This document shows positions 7,938-16,272 of a stretch of DNA of 56,161 nucleotides, one piece after another. Each line of letters starts with the position of its first letter. Within the stretch, counting starts at the first letter, position 1. Position numbers and translations under genes: made by a program. Location of the stretch: the NCBI GenBank assembly GCA_029213305.1, contig JARGPA010000022.1, positions 1 to 56,161 on the forward strand. Direction: 5' to 3'. This DNA comes from Phycisphaerales bacterium (GTDB lineage: Bacteria > Planctomycetota > Phycisphaerae > Phycisphaerales > UBA1924). The notes below the pieces were generated by a model. That model saw only the letters and a list, made by a program, of their open reading frames with translations, was not told the origin of the DNA and did not search any database.

Positions 7938-10052
7938 ATGAAAAATACGAAAACGAAGCTTTGTTTATACGCAGGATTAACCCTCTCAATGTCAGCATCG
8001 ATGTCAATCGCTGCTCCAGTTGTTAATAATAACACACGAACGGCGACTACCCATAACCAAGTGGACACACAAGGTGTGTCTCATTCAATCGCTCGTCAGT
8101 GGAACGAACTTCTGCTCGACTCGATTCGCAAGGACTTTGCTCGTCCAACAGTCCATGCACGTAACCTATACCATACTTCCGCCGCAATGTGGGACGCGTA
8201 CTCCGCGTATGAAGATGGTTCAGACCAAATCCTTCATATCGAGCGCCAAGAAGCAGTAGATGTTCTCGCTGCACGCGAAGAAGCAATCAGCCACGCAATG
8301 TACCGCTTGCTTATCGCTCGCTTTGGTCCTTCGCCAGCGGCGGTCGACATGCTCCCACGATACAACCAGTTTATGGATGATTTGGGATACGATCGCAACA
8401 ACGAAAGCCTAATCGGCGACACCCCTGCAGCTCTCGGAAACCGTATCGCTGCAAGCATCATCGATTTCGGCAACTCAGACGGATCAAATGAGCAGAACGG
8501 GTACGAGAATCTCTACTACTCTCCTGTAAACTTACCACTCTTGCCTGACTTCCCAGGTAACCCAGGGATTCTCAATCCAGACCGCTGGCAACCCCTTGCT
8601 CTCGAGTACTTCAAGGATCAATCTGGTAACCCAATCCCAACAGGATACCCAGACTTCTTAAGCCCAGAATGGGGAGATGTCACTCCATTCTCACTCAACG
8701 ACAATGATCTCCAAGTACTCAACCGTGATGGACACGATTGGGCAGTATGGCACGACCCAGGTGCACCACCAACATCTGAAACAGATCGTTACAAGTGGGG
8801 CAACGAAATGGTTGTCGCATGGTCAGCACAGCTCGACCCATCTGACGGCGTGATGATCGACATCTCACCTGGCGCAATCGGAAACGCTCCTCTTGCACAG
8901 ATGAACGAAGAAAGCGATTACTACAAATTCCTCGAAGGTGGAGACTGGGGTACTGGTTGGGATATCAATCCTGTGACCGGAGAAGCTTACGAGCCACAAC
9001 TTGTCCCACGCGGAGACTACGGCCGAATCCTTGCAGAGTTCTGGGCAGATGGTCCAGACTCAGAAACTCCTCCGGGTCACTGGTTCACTCTGCTCAACTA
9101 TGTCTCAGATCATCCACTCCATGAGCATCGTTTCATGGGTGAAGGACCAGTTCTCGATAATCTTGAGTGGGATGTTAAATCGTATCTCATGATGGGCGGC
9201 GGTATGCACGACATCGCAATCGCTTCATGGTCTGTAAAAGGATACTACGACTACATCCGACCAGTCTCAGCAATCCGTTACATGTGTGACATGGGACAAT
9301 GCTCAGATCCAAACTTAGCATCATTCCACCCTGCTGGAATCAACCTGCATCCTGATCTCATCGAACTCGTCACTCCTGAATCAACAGCTGTCGGCGAACG
9401 CCACGAGCATCTCGCAGGTTCAGAAGGAAAGATCGCGATCAAATCATGGCTCGGACCTACTCAAATCATCGATCCAGATGTCGATGAAGCTGGTGTTGGA
9501 TGGATGCTCGCTGAAAACTGGTGGCCATACCAACGCCCAAGTTTCGTGACTCCTCCATTCGCAGGGTATGTTTCAGGACACTCCACCTACTCAAGAGGTG
9601 CAGCTGAAATGATGACCATGCTCACTGGTACCCCTTACTTCCCAGGTGGTATGGGAGAGTTCGAAGCTCCAATGAACGAGTTCCTCGTATTCGAAGATGG
9701 TCCATCAATGGACATCACTCTTCAATGGGCAACTTACCAAGATGCTTCTGATCAGTGTTCACTCTCCAGAATCTGGGGCGGTATCCACCCACCTGCAGAC
9801 GACCTTCCAGGACGTCACATGGGTCAAGTGATCGGGCCTGAAGCATTCACCGAAGCTCGCAGATACTTCAACGGACTCAAGTCATGTCCTGCAGACTTTG
9901 AAGGCGACGGCACATTGAACTTCTTCGATATCTCAAAGTTCATCAATGCATACGCAAACAATGATCAACTCGCAGATATGACTCTCGACGGTCAACTCGA
10001 TATGAATGACCTCTTCGAGTACATCAAAGTGTTCAACGAAGGCTGTCCATAA
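7938..10052 (+). CDS. Secreted vanadium-dependent haloperoxidase-like protein with GC-type dockerin
   Basis: A 704-residue exported protein of the vanadium haloperoxidase / PAP2 phosphatase superfamily. Relatives oxidise halides with peroxide or hydrolyse phosphate. After a signal peptide (about 1-26, ending SIAA), the active-site pattern is present: Lys then six residues then Arg-Pro (KGYYDYIRP), a GYVSGHS block in place of PSGH, and SRIWGGIH. These supply the Lys, Arg, His, Arg and His ligands that hold vanadate or phosphate. The N-terminal part (LYHTSAAMWDAYSAYE) is typical of the bacterial haloperoxidase-related group. The C-terminus carries a degenerate dockerin pair (DFEGDG...NFFDISKF, DMTLDG) ending EGCP. 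An AGGAGAG Shine-Dalgarno precedes the ATG, and a strong terminator follows. Halogenation versus phosphatase activity cannot be decided from motifs. Confidence 0.85.
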   Translation: MKNTKTKLCLYAGLTLSMSASMSIAAPVVNNNTRTATTHNQVDTQGVSHSIARQWNELLLDSIRKDFARPTVHARNLYHTSAAMWDAYSAYEDGSDQILHIERQEAVDVLAAREEAISHAMYRLLIARFGPSPAAVDMLPRYNQFMDDLGYDRNNESLIGDTPAALGNRIAASIIDFGNSDGSNEQNGYENLYYSPVNLPLLPDFPGNPGILNPDRWQPLALEYFKDQSGNPIPTGYPDFLSPEWGDVTPFSLNDNDLQVLNRDGHDWAVWHDPGAPPTSETDRYKWGNEMVVAWSAQLDPSDGVMIDISPGAIGNAPLAQMNEESDYYKFLEGGDWGTGWDINPVTGEAYEPQLVPRGDYGRILAEFWADGPDSETPPGHWFTLLNYVSDHPLHEHRFMGEGPVLDNLEWDVKSYLMMGGGMHDIAIASWSVKGYYDYIRPVSAIRYMCDMGQCSDPNLASFHPAGINLHPDLIELVTPESTAVGERHEHLAGSEGKIAIKSWLGPTQIIDPDVDEAGVGWMLAENWWPYQRPSFVTPPFAGYVSGHSTYSRGAAEMMTMLTGTPYFPGGMGEFEAPMNEFLVFEDGPSMDITLQWATYQDASDQCSLSRIWGGIHPPADDLPGRHMGQVIGPEAFTEARRYFNGLKSCPADFEGDGTLNFFDISKFINAYANNDQLADMTLDGQLDMNDLFEYIKVFNEGCP

Positions 10053-10081
10053 ACATTCGATTCTGATTGAATCAATAAAAC

Positions 10082-10112
10082 AAAACACCCGCAATCAAGC
10101 GGGTGTTTTTTT
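10082..10112 (+). terminator. Intrinsic terminator after haloperoxidase-like gene
   Basis: An 11-base-pair perfect stem, AAAACACCCGC (10082-10092) and GCGGGTGTTTT (10099-10109), has a six-base loop and is followed by more T. This is a textbook Rho-independent terminator about 30 bases after the stop codon. The run of A on the left arm may let it also serve the convergent gene on the minus strand. Confidence 0.92.
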
Positions 10113-10168
10113 ATGTTATTCGCAGTTCTTGAACTGATCCAAATGGTTTAAGTTCAAGAAGATTCTGA

Positions 10169-11362
10169 CTAGTCCATGTTGTATTCAACAAGCACGCTTC
10201 GTACACCCATCGTGCCAGTGCTCGGCCAGTTCCCAACTGATGATGCAAAACGCAAGTCGTATGTGTACATGGTATTGTCAATGACAATCGCTGGATTCGG
10301 TTCGATCACCATAGTTTGTACTGCGCCATTCATTGCGCCCAATGAGTCTCGAAGGTTTGTAACAGTGAACGCCATTGTGCCCAAATCACGCTGTGACAAC
10401 TGGACACGAATGTCAGTCGATGTTGTTTGATCGACAAACTGGACTGTGATCTTTGTAATGCTCGCCCCGTGAGGCAAATCAAGATCCGCTCGCACATACA
10501 AAGGAGAGTTGACCGGACCAACAGATCCTGCAAAGTTGTTGAAGATATGGTCTGCCCCTGTGAGTCCTGTATAGAGAGTCTCAGGTGTATAACTCTTGTA
10601 TTGAGTTGTTGTTGTTGGTTCACTCAACGAAGTGATCGTGCCTCCAACGATGAGGTTGTTCGTTACAATCACATCATTGTTCGAGTCGATTTCGAGTTGA
10701 TCGCCACCTTTGTTGACAACCCAAGCGTCAGTGCCAGGATCGTAATAAGTTTGCGCTCGCATGAATCCGCCTGTTGCGTATCCAAAGTAAGGCATTCCGT
10801 TGGACCAACTCGAAAGTGTCATACCTCCAAGTCCGGCCTTTGCAGAATGAACAACCATGACATCTGTCGAGTTGACATCTCGATTACGATTAAAGAAGAA
10901 CTGATCTTGTCCTTCATCTTCACCGAATGCTAAAACGCCGGGTGCTTCTGTCCAGAAAGGTTCAGACAATCCGTCTGCAACTCCCGCCTTCGTTGCGTAA
11001 GAAGCTTGAGGCGATTTCCCAACCTTGATCCGAGGGGAAAGCTCTGTATAGACATCCATCGAGTCGCCGTTGCGAACACCCATTTCGATCCATCGTTCAG
11101 ATCCATCAAAGACATCGCCAAAGTCGAGATCTACGAGGAAAACCCCGTTGACGACTTCTTGGTCTTCAATAACAACCGTCGATCCTACTTGGGCACCGCC
11201 GCTTTCTAGGCTGAAGAGTTCAAACTCAAGATCGTACAACCCATCTGCAGGAGACCCAGCATCATTGAGTTGACCTTGAAATGCGAATGGTTCCGCCGCC
11301 GCCTGTGTAATAGGCAATGCGAGCCCGGCAAGTAAAAACAACGATAATCGTTTGATATCCAT
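10169..11362 (-). CDS. Secreted protein with tail-fibre-like beta region, function unknown
   Basis: A 397-residue exported protein. The signal peptide is MDIKRLSLFLLAGLALPI and on, cleaved near AAAE. The first domain (FAFQGQLNDAGSPADGLYDL..., about 26-130) resembles the N-terminal beta domain that many planctomycete proteins carry before fibre-like regions (FQGxLxxxGxPxxGxYD pattern, from memory). A middle part with GMTLSSWSNGMPYFGYATGG and DGGDQLEI-like strands (QLEIDSNNDVIVTNNLIVGG) looks like phage-tail-fibre or head-domain repeats. The C-terminal third contains a predicted beta sandwich with no known motif. There is no dockerin or membrane anchor. GGAG lies about seven bases before the ATG. 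It stands alone, divergent from the TetR gene. No enzymatic role is proposed. Confidence 0.75.
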   Translation of the reverse strand: MDIKRLSLFLLAGLALPITQAAAEPFAFQGQLNDAGSPADGLYDLEFELFSLESGGAQVGSTVVIEDQEVVNGVFLVDLDFGDVFDGSERWIEMGVRNGDSMDVYTELSPRIKVGKSPQASYATKAGVADGLSEPFWTEAPGVLAFGEDEGQDQFFFNRNRDVNSTDVMVVHSAKAGLGGMTLSSWSNGMPYFGYATGGFMRAQTYYDPGTDAWVVNKGGDQLEIDSNNDVIVTNNLIVGGTITSLSEPTTTTQYKSYTPETLYTGLTGADHIFNNFAGSVGPVNSPLYVRADLDLPHGASITKITVQFVDQTTSTDIRVQLSQRDLGTMAFTVTNLRDSLGAMNGAVQTMVIEPNPAIVIDNTMYTYDLRFASSVGNWPSTGTMGVRSVLVEYNMD

Positions 11363-11461
11363 CTCAACTCCAATCAGTTACGCATCGTCCTCTACGAGAA
11401 CGCACTACCAAGATACGCAGAAAAAGTTCGAAATTGAAGGGAATATATCCAGATCGAGGTG

Positions 11462-11512
11462 GTTTATTACTGAGAATGAGGTAAACAAGTGTATACCAAA
11501 GGTAAACGAGTG
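11462..11512 (+). promoter_or_regulatory. Possible TetR operator: repeated GGTAAAC(A/G)AGTG
   Basis: GGTAAACAAGTG (11480-11491) and GGTAAACGAGTG (11501-11512) are direct repeats 21 bases apart, two helical turns. GTTTA (11462-11466) with TAAAC (11482-11486) also makes an inverted pair. They lie directly before the TetR gene, and the second copy runs up to its ATG. TetR proteins usually bind inverted repeats and repress themselves, so this is a candidate operator only. Confidence 0.35.
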
Positions 11513-12091
11513 ATGAAAATGCCAACAGAGAAGAAAAATACACGCTTTGATCTCCGCAACGCGGCTATTCGACTAGGCGCCAGAGATGGGATTCACGCCG
11601 CCTCAATCCGGACAATTGCGAAAGAAGCAGGAGTCACCGAAGGCGCTGTCTACAAGCATTTTCAGAACAAAGATGACCTCATTCGCGATGCATATACAAC
11701 CATCGTTGAAGAAATGGCGCGAGACAAATCTGTACTCGTCAAAACCGATCTGCCATTTGAACACGCTGTGAATGCTTGGGTCAAACTCACCTACGAATAC
11801 TTCGACGGCAACCGCGACGCATTTACTTATGTTCTTCTCATGCCCCATCGGATGGCCGACACTCTAGGGGAAATTTACACAAAGCAAGGACTCCTGTTTC
11901 GTTCGTTTATCGTTCGAGCAATGCAAGATAATCAAATCCGTACGATGTCACCAGATCTCGCCGTTGCGATTTTTACAGGTATCGTGCTCAACATTCCAAG
12001 ACTCATCAACGAGGGCGCACTCGAAGGCCCAGCGTTGTCATATGCAAGCGAGATCTCAGAAAGCGTTATCGAAGTTTTCAAAATCTCGTAA
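11513..12091 (+). CDS. TetR/AcrR family transcriptional regulator
   Basis: A one-component repressor with an N-terminal DNA-binding domain and a C-terminal ligand and dimer domain. The helix-turn-helix is clear: residues about 12-55 include AAIRLGARDGIHAASIRTIA, then EAGVTEGAVYKHFQNKDDLI, the standard TetR signature. The C-terminal 130 residues are variable, as usual. Length (192 residues) is typical. The frame begins with GTG at 11489, but the ATG chosen here has GAG just before it and leaves the repeats GGTAAAC(A/G)AGTG upstream. It could control itself, the divergent fibre-like protein gene or the spondin-domain gene that follows; the ligand is unknown. Confidence 0.88.
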   Translation: MKMPTEKKNTRFDLRNAAIRLGARDGIHAASIRTIAKEAGVTEGAVYKHFQNKDDLIRDAYTTIVEEMARDKSVLVKTDLPFEHAVNAWVKLTYEYFDGNRDAFTYVLLMPHRMADTLGEIYTKQGLLFRSFIVRAMQDNQIRTMSPDLAVAIFTGIVLNIPRLINEGALEGPALSYASEISESVIEVFKIS

Positions 12092-12117
12092 GCCAAAGCA
12101 CATCTAGAGGGGATTCA

Positions 12118-12141
12118 TGACGAGCTTGCCAGAACTCGTCA
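12118..12141. promoter_or_regulatory. Inverted repeat TGACGAG/CTCGTCA
   Basis: A perfect 7-base inverted repeat (12118-12124 and 12135-12141) has a 10-base spacer and lies between the TetR gene and the spondin-domain gene. It lacks a T run, so it is a weak terminator at best. It may be an operator for the downstream gene. Confidence 0.3.
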
Positions 12142-12217
12142 GCGCGATCGGTGCGCACTTTCGCCGCCACGCGCTTCAACTACTGGCACATCCTCTCGAG
12201 AGGAGAATGGAATCCTT

Positions 12218-13039
12218 ATGAACGTTATTACAAAAGTCGCACCTGTACTCGGATTGATCGTAGCTGCAAGTGGAGCAAACGCAGAAGCAGTCTCAGTTAC
12301 AATTGAAAACACAATGGCTTCCGACAGTTTCTTCTTCACACCATTCTGGATCAGTGCTCACAACGGGAGCTTCGATACTTATGATTCAGGTGCGAGTGCT
12401 GCAGACTTCGCAGGGCTCACCCAACTCGCAGAAACTGGAAACACAGGACCACTCTCAGATGCATTTAGTGCAAGCGCCGCAGGAGCAGCAGGCGGTACCC
12501 AAGCAACGGTTACCGCTTCTGCATTCGACGGCGACGCACCTGTATTCTCACCTGGTGAATCAACCTCGTTCAACCTTGATGTTGGTGATGCATCTGTCAA
12601 CAGATACTTTTCTTTCGCATCGATGGTAATCCCATCGAATGACTTATTCGTTGCAAACGGTAATCCAGTCGCGTACCAACTCTTCGATGAACTCGGTAAC
12701 TTTACCGGAGAAACTGTCATCGAAATCTACGGCCGTGATGTTAACGACAACGGATCGGAAGTTAACTCCGCTGGGAACGACGCCGCATTCTCTACCAATG
12801 ACGGACAATCACTCCCTGAGTTTGGTGATATCCGAGATCTCTTCTCCAACGACGCAGATAGCGGCTACCTCGACTCATTCATCGGATCAACAACCGCAAA
12901 TGGTGCAACCATCGGCTCATCCTTTGGCGCTGGAGACCTGATTGCTCGAATCACAATCACACAAGTGCCAACCCCAGGAACCGCAACATTGCTCATGGGA
13001 AGTGGATTGATGATGATGCGCCGCCGTCGTTCAAACTGA
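12218..13039 (+). CDS. Spondin-domain protein with PEP-CTERM-like sorting tail
   Basis: A 273-residue exported protein. A signal peptide (about 1-22, ending ANAEA) is followed by a spondin-type beta sandwich: VSVTIENTMASDSFFFTPFW, then NRYFSFASMVIPSNDLFVANG, the pattern seen in bacterial spondin_N proteins. The C-terminus has VPTPGTATLLMGSGLMMM followed by RRRRSN. A short Pro-Gly motif, a hydrophobic stretch and an Arg cluster is the layout of PEP-CTERM sorting signals in planctomycetes. This predicts cleavage and anchoring by an exosortase-type system, not by dockerin. GAGAGGAGAATGG gives a Shine-Dalgarno before the start. Binding partner and role are unknown. A strong hairpin follows the gene. 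Confidence 0.82.
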   Translation: MNVITKVAPVLGLIVAASGANAEAVSVTIENTMASDSFFFTPFWISAHNGSFDTYDSGASAADFAGLTQLAETGNTGPLSDAFSASAAGAAGGTQATVTASAFDGDAPVFSPGESTSFNLDVGDASVNRYFSFASMVIPSNDLFVANGNPVAYQLFDELGNFTGETVIEIYGRDVNDNGSEVNSAGNDAAFSTNDGQSLPEFGDIRDLFSNDADSGYLDSFIGSTTANGATIGSSFGAGDLIARITITQVPTPGTATLLMGSGLMMMRRRRSN

Positions 13040-13094
13040 TTTCTTCTACCAAGAATCTACACAATAGGTTCTTGATCTACATTCCAGCTATGCA

Positions 13095-13128
13095 GAGAAG
13101 AGCAGGGTCGCATATCCCTGCTCTTCTC
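13095..13128 (+). terminator. Hairpin terminator after spondin-domain gene
   Basis: A 13-base-pair perfect stem, GAGAAGAGCAGGG (13095-13107) and CCCTGCTCTTCTC (13116-13128), has an eight-base loop. It lies 55 bases after the stop and 17 before ispD. The T run after it is poor, so termination may be partial and could leave some readthrough into ispD. Confidence 0.75.
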
Positions 13129-13145
13129 ATTGCATACGATTGTCC

Positions 13146-13961
13146 ATGCGAATCTCTGTCATCATCCCCGCCGCAGGCTTATCAACCCGATACAACCAAG
13201 GCGCCGATTCCCCAAGTGGTGTCCTTGGGATCAACCGATCAAAGCTCGATGAAGACCTCGGGGGGAAATCGGTTATCCAAAGAACAATCGAACTATTCAA
13301 CACACGCGAAGAGGTTCATCAGATCATCGTCGCAGGCCCAAACGACGATCAAGCTTTCGAAGATTTTAAAGCACAACACGCAGATCGTTTTTCACTCCTT
13401 GGCGCCAAACTCATCCGAGGCGGCAAAGAACGATCCCTATCAGTTCATGCCGCAATCGAGTTAGTTGATCCTTCATGCACACATGTCGCGATTCATGACG
13501 CCGCACGCCCTGCAACAAAACCTGAGCTAATAGATCGAGTTATCGACGCAGGTAAATCTCACGACGCAGTAATCCCAGGTGTCCCTGTAAATGACACACT
13601 CAAACGAGTTGGTAAAGAACCAATTGATCAAGCAGGGGATGTAGATCAGATCGCCGCGATTTTAGGCGCCGAGGATTCATCACCAATTCATGAAGTGATC
13701 AACACGATTGATCGCACCTCGACGATGATGATTCAGACCCCACAACTGTTCGAACGCAATCTGTTCATCGATGCATATAGACAATCGGATATCTCATCGA
13801 CTGATGACGCAGGGCTCGTAGAACAACTTGGGAAACAAGTTGTCGTCGTCGCAGGGGATCCTACAAACATGAAACTCACGCATCAAAATGATCTCCCATT
13901 GTTGCGAGCAATCATGGGTGTAAAGGAATCTGCTCAGCGACCAACGCATAAACGATTCTGA
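13146..13961 (+). CDS. ispD: 2-C-methyl-D-erythritol 4-phosphate cytidylyltransferase
   Basis: Third step of the MEP route to isoprenoids: transfer of CMP from CTP to methylerythritol phosphate. The nucleotide loop IPAAGLSTRY lies at residues about 7-16 (family PAAGxGxR), followed by a basic residue in LGGKSVIQRTI. VAIHDAARP and IPGVPVNDTLKR (about 118-160) match the substrate-binding blocks. TPQLFERNLFIDAY and TDDAGLVEQLGKQVVVVAGD match the C-terminal signature. The protein is 271 residues, slightly longer than usual because of an insert after the first motif (NQGADSPSGVLGINRSK). A TTG two codons earlier is rejected in favour of the ATG. It ends two bases from the convergent winged-helix gene. 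Confidence 0.93.
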   Translation: MRISVIIPAAGLSTRYNQGADSPSGVLGINRSKLDEDLGGKSVIQRTIELFNTREEVHQIIVAGPNDDQAFEDFKAQHADRFSLLGAKLIRGGKERSLSVHAAIELVDPSCTHVAIHDAARPATKPELIDRVIDAGKSHDAVIPGVPVNDTLKRVGKEPIDQAGDVDQIAAILGAEDSSPIHEVINTIDRTSTMMIQTPQLFERNLFIDAYRQSDISSTDDAGLVEQLGKQVVVVAGDPTNMKLTHQNDLPLLRAIMGVKESAQRPTHKRF

Positions 13962-13963
13962 GT

Positions 13964-14524
13964 TTATGCCGGATACAAACCCATCGAGATAACGACACGC
14001 TTTGTTTCAGGTTTTTTAGGTTTATCCGCAAGCAGCATAATAATCGCATCAATATGCTCGTTGAGTTCGCCAAGCTCTTCATCATTGAGCCACCCCGCGG
14101 GACTCCCAACAAAGGTGTCCCGAAGAGGTACCGGGAGAACTGCTTCTCCAGACATAATTGATTTAGTAACTTTGATTCCTGTGTCCTTGAGCGATGCGCG
14201 AGCAAACTCTCCAAGTGCTTTAAGCATCTCAGGTTTTCTAGGACGATATCTCATGAACTCAAGCTTCGTTGAATACACCTTTGCGTCTCGCCTCGCCGTG
14301 CTCTTTGTCCCCTCTTCGATGAGTAATCCAACCTCAACAAGTTGATCAATATGTCGATAGAGTGAAACTGGTTTTCGACCGAGTTGCTCTGCGATCTCGC
14401 GGATAGACGCTGTCCCCTGACTCAGAACAACCTGATGAATCTCGTGACGAACAGTCGAGCACAAAGCTCGAATCTGTTCAGGGCAATCAATCGTCTCTTC
14501 ATCCGGTGGTCGTTTAAAAGGCAT
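13964..14524 (-). CDS. Winged-helix (ArsR-like) transcriptional regulator
   Basis: A 186-residue DNA-binding protein. Residues about 20-85 form a winged helix: VRHEIHQVVLSQGTASIREI, then EQLGRKPVSLYRHIDQLVEVG as the recognition part, then a wing with basic and acidic residues (EEGTKSTARR). The remaining 100 residues are a non-recognised effector or dimer part with no metal-binding cysteines visible. The gene diverges from a dockerin protein gene across four TTGCAAA-type sites, one a perfect palindrome GTTTGCAAAC, which makes control of both genes likely (inference). A TTG start two codons upstream is possible but the ATG is preferred. Confidence 0.8.
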   Translation of the reverse strand: MPFKRPPDEETIDCPEQIRALCSTVRHEIHQVVLSQGTASIREIAEQLGRKPVSLYRHIDQLVEVGLLIEEGTKSTARRDAKVYSTKLEFMRYRPRKPEMLKALGEFARASLKDTGIKVTKSIMSGEAVLPVPLRDTFVGSPAGWLNDEELGELNEHIDAIIMLLADKPKKPETKRVVISMGLYPA

Positions 14525-14540
14525 ACACAAAGAATAGTCG

Positions 14541-14588
14541 GCAAATTAGTTTGCAAACAGTTGCAAATGCAAACAATTCCTGTATACT
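14541..14588 (+). promoter_or_regulatory. TTGCAAA-type operator cluster overlapping a promoter
   Basis: Between the divergent winged-helix and dockerin genes lie GCAAATTAGTTTGC (14541-14554), GTTTGCAAAC (14549-14558, a perfect palindrome), TTGCAAA (14561-14567) and TGCAAAC (14568-14574). TATACT (14583-14588) is a good -10 box, and TTGCAA (14561-14566) could be its -35 with 16-base spacing. The sites therefore overlap the promoter, which would suit repression by the neighbouring regulator. Confidence 0.55.
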
Positions 14589-14639
14589 CGATTCACGAGC
14601 ACCCACGAATTCTGCTCGCGTAACAAATCAGGAGAACTC

Positions 14640-15554
14640 ATGAACATCACACGCTTCGCGTGCGTGATCGGGTCGGCCATCGTTGCGTCGACTCTCCACG
14701 CCCAAACCATCTCAGACGACTTTGAATCACAACCAATAGGAGTATTCCCAGGAGACGAATGGAACGATATCGCAGATCGAACAGTGGGGAGTCCCGCTGT
14801 TGCATCCACCATGTCTGTAATCGAAACTACTGACGCAAAGGGGATATCCACCCGAGCAGTGCAGACGAACCAAGAACCAGGAACAAACGGGCTCTACCAA
14901 GACATAGAACCAGGTTCTTCTTTCCATCATTTGAGTATTGATGTACGAGTTGATTCCATGCATTCCGCAAACGCAGGTTGGCCTGTCGGAGTTGGGTATT
15001 CTCGATACTCGGGTGAAGACGATGTCAACGCAAATCCACACGCGGTGATCTATGTGTGGACCGGGCGCGTCTGGAACTTGTTTATCGCACCAGGAGAAGG
15101 GCGCCCAGCTGTGGATCTGCGAGTGAACGGCCCACAGTTCATAGTCGGACAGTGGTACACGCTGACTCTCGACATTGATGTCGAAACTGGACTCTTCGAA
15201 GCAAAGATCTTCGACGCAGATTCAGGAGATCTCCTGAATAGTGTTTCACACACTTACGCCAACTGGGACTCTGCAACGGACGCATTTACCTCGATCACAG
15301 TCTTTGATGGCGGCGATGTCAACTCACCATTACAAGGACAAGCGACGATCGATAATGTCGAATACTCTTCAACTCCTGCAGATGAATGCGCAGTTGACTT
15401 CGTCCCTGACGGCACACTTAACTTCTTTGATATCTCAATTTTTCTCGCTGCGTTTACCGCTCAAGATTCATCAGCCGATTTCACAAATGATGGCAGTTAC
15501 AACTTCTTTGATATCACTGCATTCTTGAGTGCGTTTCGCTTGGGTTGTCCATAA
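14640..15554 (+). CDS. Secreted protein with LamG-like domain and GC-type dockerin
   Basis: A 304-residue exported protein. The signal peptide (about 1-22) ends in LHAQ. The central part (DDFESQPIGVFPGDEWND to about residue 245) has the look of a concanavalin/LamG-like beta sandwich: FESxP...G, then EIDVETGLFEAKIFD-type strands and IDNVEYS near the end, as in carbohydrate-binding modules of exported planctomycete proteins. The C-terminal 55 residues are two dockerin repeats (DFVPDG and DFTNDG, each followed by NFFDI), opened by Cys and closed by GCP. AGGAGAAC precedes the ATG. It is probably controlled by the divergent winged-helix regulator. The ligand is unknown. A bidirectional terminator follows. 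Confidence 0.82.
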   Translation: MNITRFACVIGSAIVASTLHAQTISDDFESQPIGVFPGDEWNDIADRTVGSPAVASTMSVIETTDAKGISTRAVQTNQEPGTNGLYQDIEPGSSFHHLSIDVRVDSMHSANAGWPVGVGYSRYSGEDDVNANPHAVIYVWTGRVWNLFIAPGEGRPAVDLRVNGPQFIVGQWYTLTLDIDVETGLFEAKIFDADSGDLLNSVSHTYANWDSATDAFTSITVFDGGDVNSPLQGQATIDNVEYSSTPADECAVDFVPDGTLNFFDISIFLAAFTAQDSSADFTNDGSYNFFDITAFLSAFRLGCP

Positions 15555-15592
15555 CAAGATTGATCGAGCACCAAGCATTCTGTTTCCGCAAG

Positions 15593-15630
15593 AAAACAGT
15601 CGCACAGGATGAGTCCCGTGCGACTGTTTT
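15593..15630. terminator. Bidirectional terminator between dockerin gene and lexA
   Basis: A 13-base-pair stem, AAAACAGTCGCAC (15593-15605) and GTGCGACTGTTTT (15618-15630), has A on one side and T on the other, so it can stop transcription from both directions. It lies between the convergent dockerin gene and lexA. Confidence 0.9.
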
Positions 15631-15660
15631 GGTATCTCGTCGTTATTTTCGACAAAGGAT

Positions 15661-16272
15661 TCAGTATCGACGCACGACGCCTTTAACGATCCCTTGAATC
15701 TGACAGAACTTCACGCGAATCGGGTCGAAATCCGGGTTCGCAGGCTGAAGGCGGATGTGATCATTCTCTTTGAAGAATGTCTTGAGAGTTGTTGATCCAT
15801 CTTCGAGGAGTGCGACAACTCGATCGCCATTGTTTGCGACTTGTGCTCTTTCAAGAAGAACCAGATCGCCATCGAGGATTCCTTCGTCTCGCATGGATTC
15901 GCCGTCAACGACGAGCGCGAATGTTGAACCAGCATCATCTACTGTTGACAAAAAGTCGACTAAGTCGATCTCGTCTGCATCAGCAACCTTCTCAATCGGA
16001 TATCCCGCAGCGATTTTTCCAACCAATGGGAACTTAAGCGGACGAGATTCATCCGGTACCGCAACTCCCTCAGCGATCGACAAAGAGCGTGCCTTGTTCG
16101 CTTCGCGTATCAGAGCGCCCTTTTTGATGAGTGCTTCTACATGTTCGAACACGGTGACTTTGGACACTCCGATTTCGTCTGCGAGCTCCTGCATCGTCGG
16201 GGAATAACCACGGCGAATACGAGAATCCCGGATGAGTTGAAGAATTCGAAGTTGCTTGGGTGTGAGGTTCAT
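15661..16272 (-). CDS. lexA: LexA repressor (SOS response)
   Basis: Represses SOS genes until RecA on single-stranded DNA triggers its self-cleavage. Numbered from this start, residues 1-65 form the winged helix (TPKQLRILQLIRDSRIRRGY, then SPTMQELADEIG). The cleavage site is Ala89-Gly90 (KIAAGYP). The catalytic pair is Ser126 (DGESMRD) and Lys164 (TTLKTFF). Length of 203 residues is normal. An ATG four codons upstream is possible; the start here gives the family N-terminus MNLTPKQ and lies 11 bases after AAGGA. The long region upstream (see 16273-16899) probably holds its promoter, but no known SOS box was recognised, as expected since LexA sites differ between phyla. Confidence 0.95.
   Translation of the reverse strand: MNLTPKQLRILQLIRDSRIRRGYSPTMQELADEIGVSKVTVFEHVEALIKKGALIREANKARSLSIAEGVAVPDESRPLKFPLVGKIAAGYPIEKVADADEIDLVDFLSTVDDAGSTFALVVDGESMRDEGILDGDLVLLERAQVANNGDRVVALLEDGSTTLKTFFKENDHIRLQPANPDFDPIRVKFCQIQGIVKGVVRRY

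Noticed and set aside
13072..13464. Plus-strand frame overlapping ispD
   Set aside because: Out of phase with ispD and covers the terminator hairpin; ispD has full family signatures.
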